64,000 nucleotides of DNA from Oceanicaulis sp. HLUCCA04 (GTDB lineage Bacteria; Pseudomonadota; Alphaproteobacteria; Caulobacterales; Maricaulaceae): contig LJSH01000003.1 of the NCBI GenBank assembly GCA_001314625.1, positions 89,728 through 153,727 of the forward strand, read 5' to 3'. A program made the translations under genes and the position numbers. Positions 63,755 to 64,000 of this stretch are shown piece after piece. Positions within the stretch are counted from its first letter, which is position 1; the number at the start of each line of letters is the position of its first letter. A model generated the notes under the pieces. That model was not told where the DNA came from. It did no database searches and worked only from the letters and a program-made list of their open reading frames with translations.

Positions 63755-64000
63755 GCGATGCCGCCCTTAAATCTGTCATCGAAGCCGGCTGGGACGCGCG
63801 TGATGGTGTTTCCACCGCCACGAAGGGCGAGCTGCGCGATGCGGTGAACGCGGCGCTGACCGGGCTGGATTCCGGCCGGCTGCGTGTGGCCTCGAAGGAT
63901 GGCGATGGGGACTGGCAGGTCCATGAATGGCTGAAAAAGGCCGTGCTGCTTTCCTTCCGGCTGGAGCCGAACCGGCGCATGGGCCTGCCGGGCGTGCCGG
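63751..64000 (+). CDS. dapD: Tetrahydrodipicolinate N-succinyltransferase, N-terminal part (cut by window end)
   Basis: The first 83 residues are present. They match the helical N-terminal domain of DapD ([59 protein letters not shown]). DapD is the succinyl-CoA-dependent step of lysine and diaminopimelate synthesis. ATG 63751 overlaps the nucleotidase stop as ATGA and has AGGAGA upstream. The left-handed beta-helix is beyond the window. Confidence 0.93.
   Translation, partial: MSDAALKSVIEAGWDARDGVSTATKGELRDAVNAALTGLDSGRLRVASKDGDGDWQVHEWLKKAVLLSFRLEPNRRMGLPGVP

Overview
The window is about 64 kb of GC-rich, densely packed bacterial chromosome. The gene content points to an alphaproteobacterium, most likely of the Maricaulales/Caulobacterales type (Hyphomonadaceae or Maricaulaceae). 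Supporting features are a bactofilin, a short HspQ, TonB receptors, a FadE-type acyl-CoA dehydrogenase, an rpmH-rnpA-yidC-engB block leading into dapD, and many palindromic intergenic repeats. This placement is inferred from gene content and base composition; no search was run.

Left part (1-24.8 kb). It opens with the end of an RNase E/G-type gene and yacG, then a dihydrolipoyl dehydrogenase, a TonB-dependent receptor on the minus strand and tRNA-Phe(GAA) with a clear promoter. An acyl-CoA dehydrogenase and an MFS transporter diverge, followed by a SulP transporter coupled to a double-domain universal stress protein. The stop codon of the latter lies inside the terminal repeat of a 275-bp MITE-like element (11501-11775). 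Then come a DksA/TraR zinc-finger protein, a bactofilin, a ParA-like ATPase overlapping an alpha/beta-hydrolase lipoprotein, an AbgT transporter, a Rieske-domain-only protein, a TetR regulator, an outer-membrane barrel, a quinone oxidoreductase, an isoaspartyl peptidase/asparaginase, an XRE regulator, a BtuB-like receptor and a glycerophosphodiesterase lipoprotein.

Middle (24.9-43.9 kb). Homogentisate dioxygenase (hmgA) sits behind a perfect 8-8-8 palindrome. It is followed on the same strand by an SbtA-like bicarbonate permease, an SbtB-like PII protein, a beta-carbonic anhydrase and a fumarylacetoacetate hydrolase. So tyrosine-ring catabolism and a CO2/bicarbonate module share one apparent transcription unit. 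Next are hspQ, ppx/gppA-rlmE, a methyltransferase coupled to a Rieske-oxygenase-like protein without a Rieske cluster, a UvrD helicase, TetR, prmA, a DrrAB-type ABC exporter, a phosphatase, an aminopeptidase P and a lipoprotein.

Accessory stretch (44-53.2 kb). An AT-rich gene with an HEPN-like R-x4-H motif ends 15 bp before a displaced copy of the uvrB 3' end. A repeat-rich segment carrying a GIY-YIG nuclease gene lies between that copy and the intact uvrB. The two uvrB tails differ only synonymously in the well-conserved part, which fits a nuclease-linked insertion that re-supplied the uvrB tail. Beyond uvrB lie a CheY-like regulator with an Arg-rich tail, a full-length MmeI-like type IIL restriction-modification gene broken by two frameshifts, an unknown small gene and a 42-residue disordered protein with its own ribosome-binding site and terminator.

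Right part (53.4-64 kb). A lipocalin, a MerR-like protein, an orphan histidine kinase and a VTT membrane protein coupled to a flavoprotein disulfide reductase precede the conserved rpmH-rnpA-yidC-engB operon. That operon continues through a double-DUF1036 protein, a pyrimidine 5'-nucleotidase and dapD, which runs off the end. No rRNA, CRISPR array, complete insertion sequence or prophage was seen.
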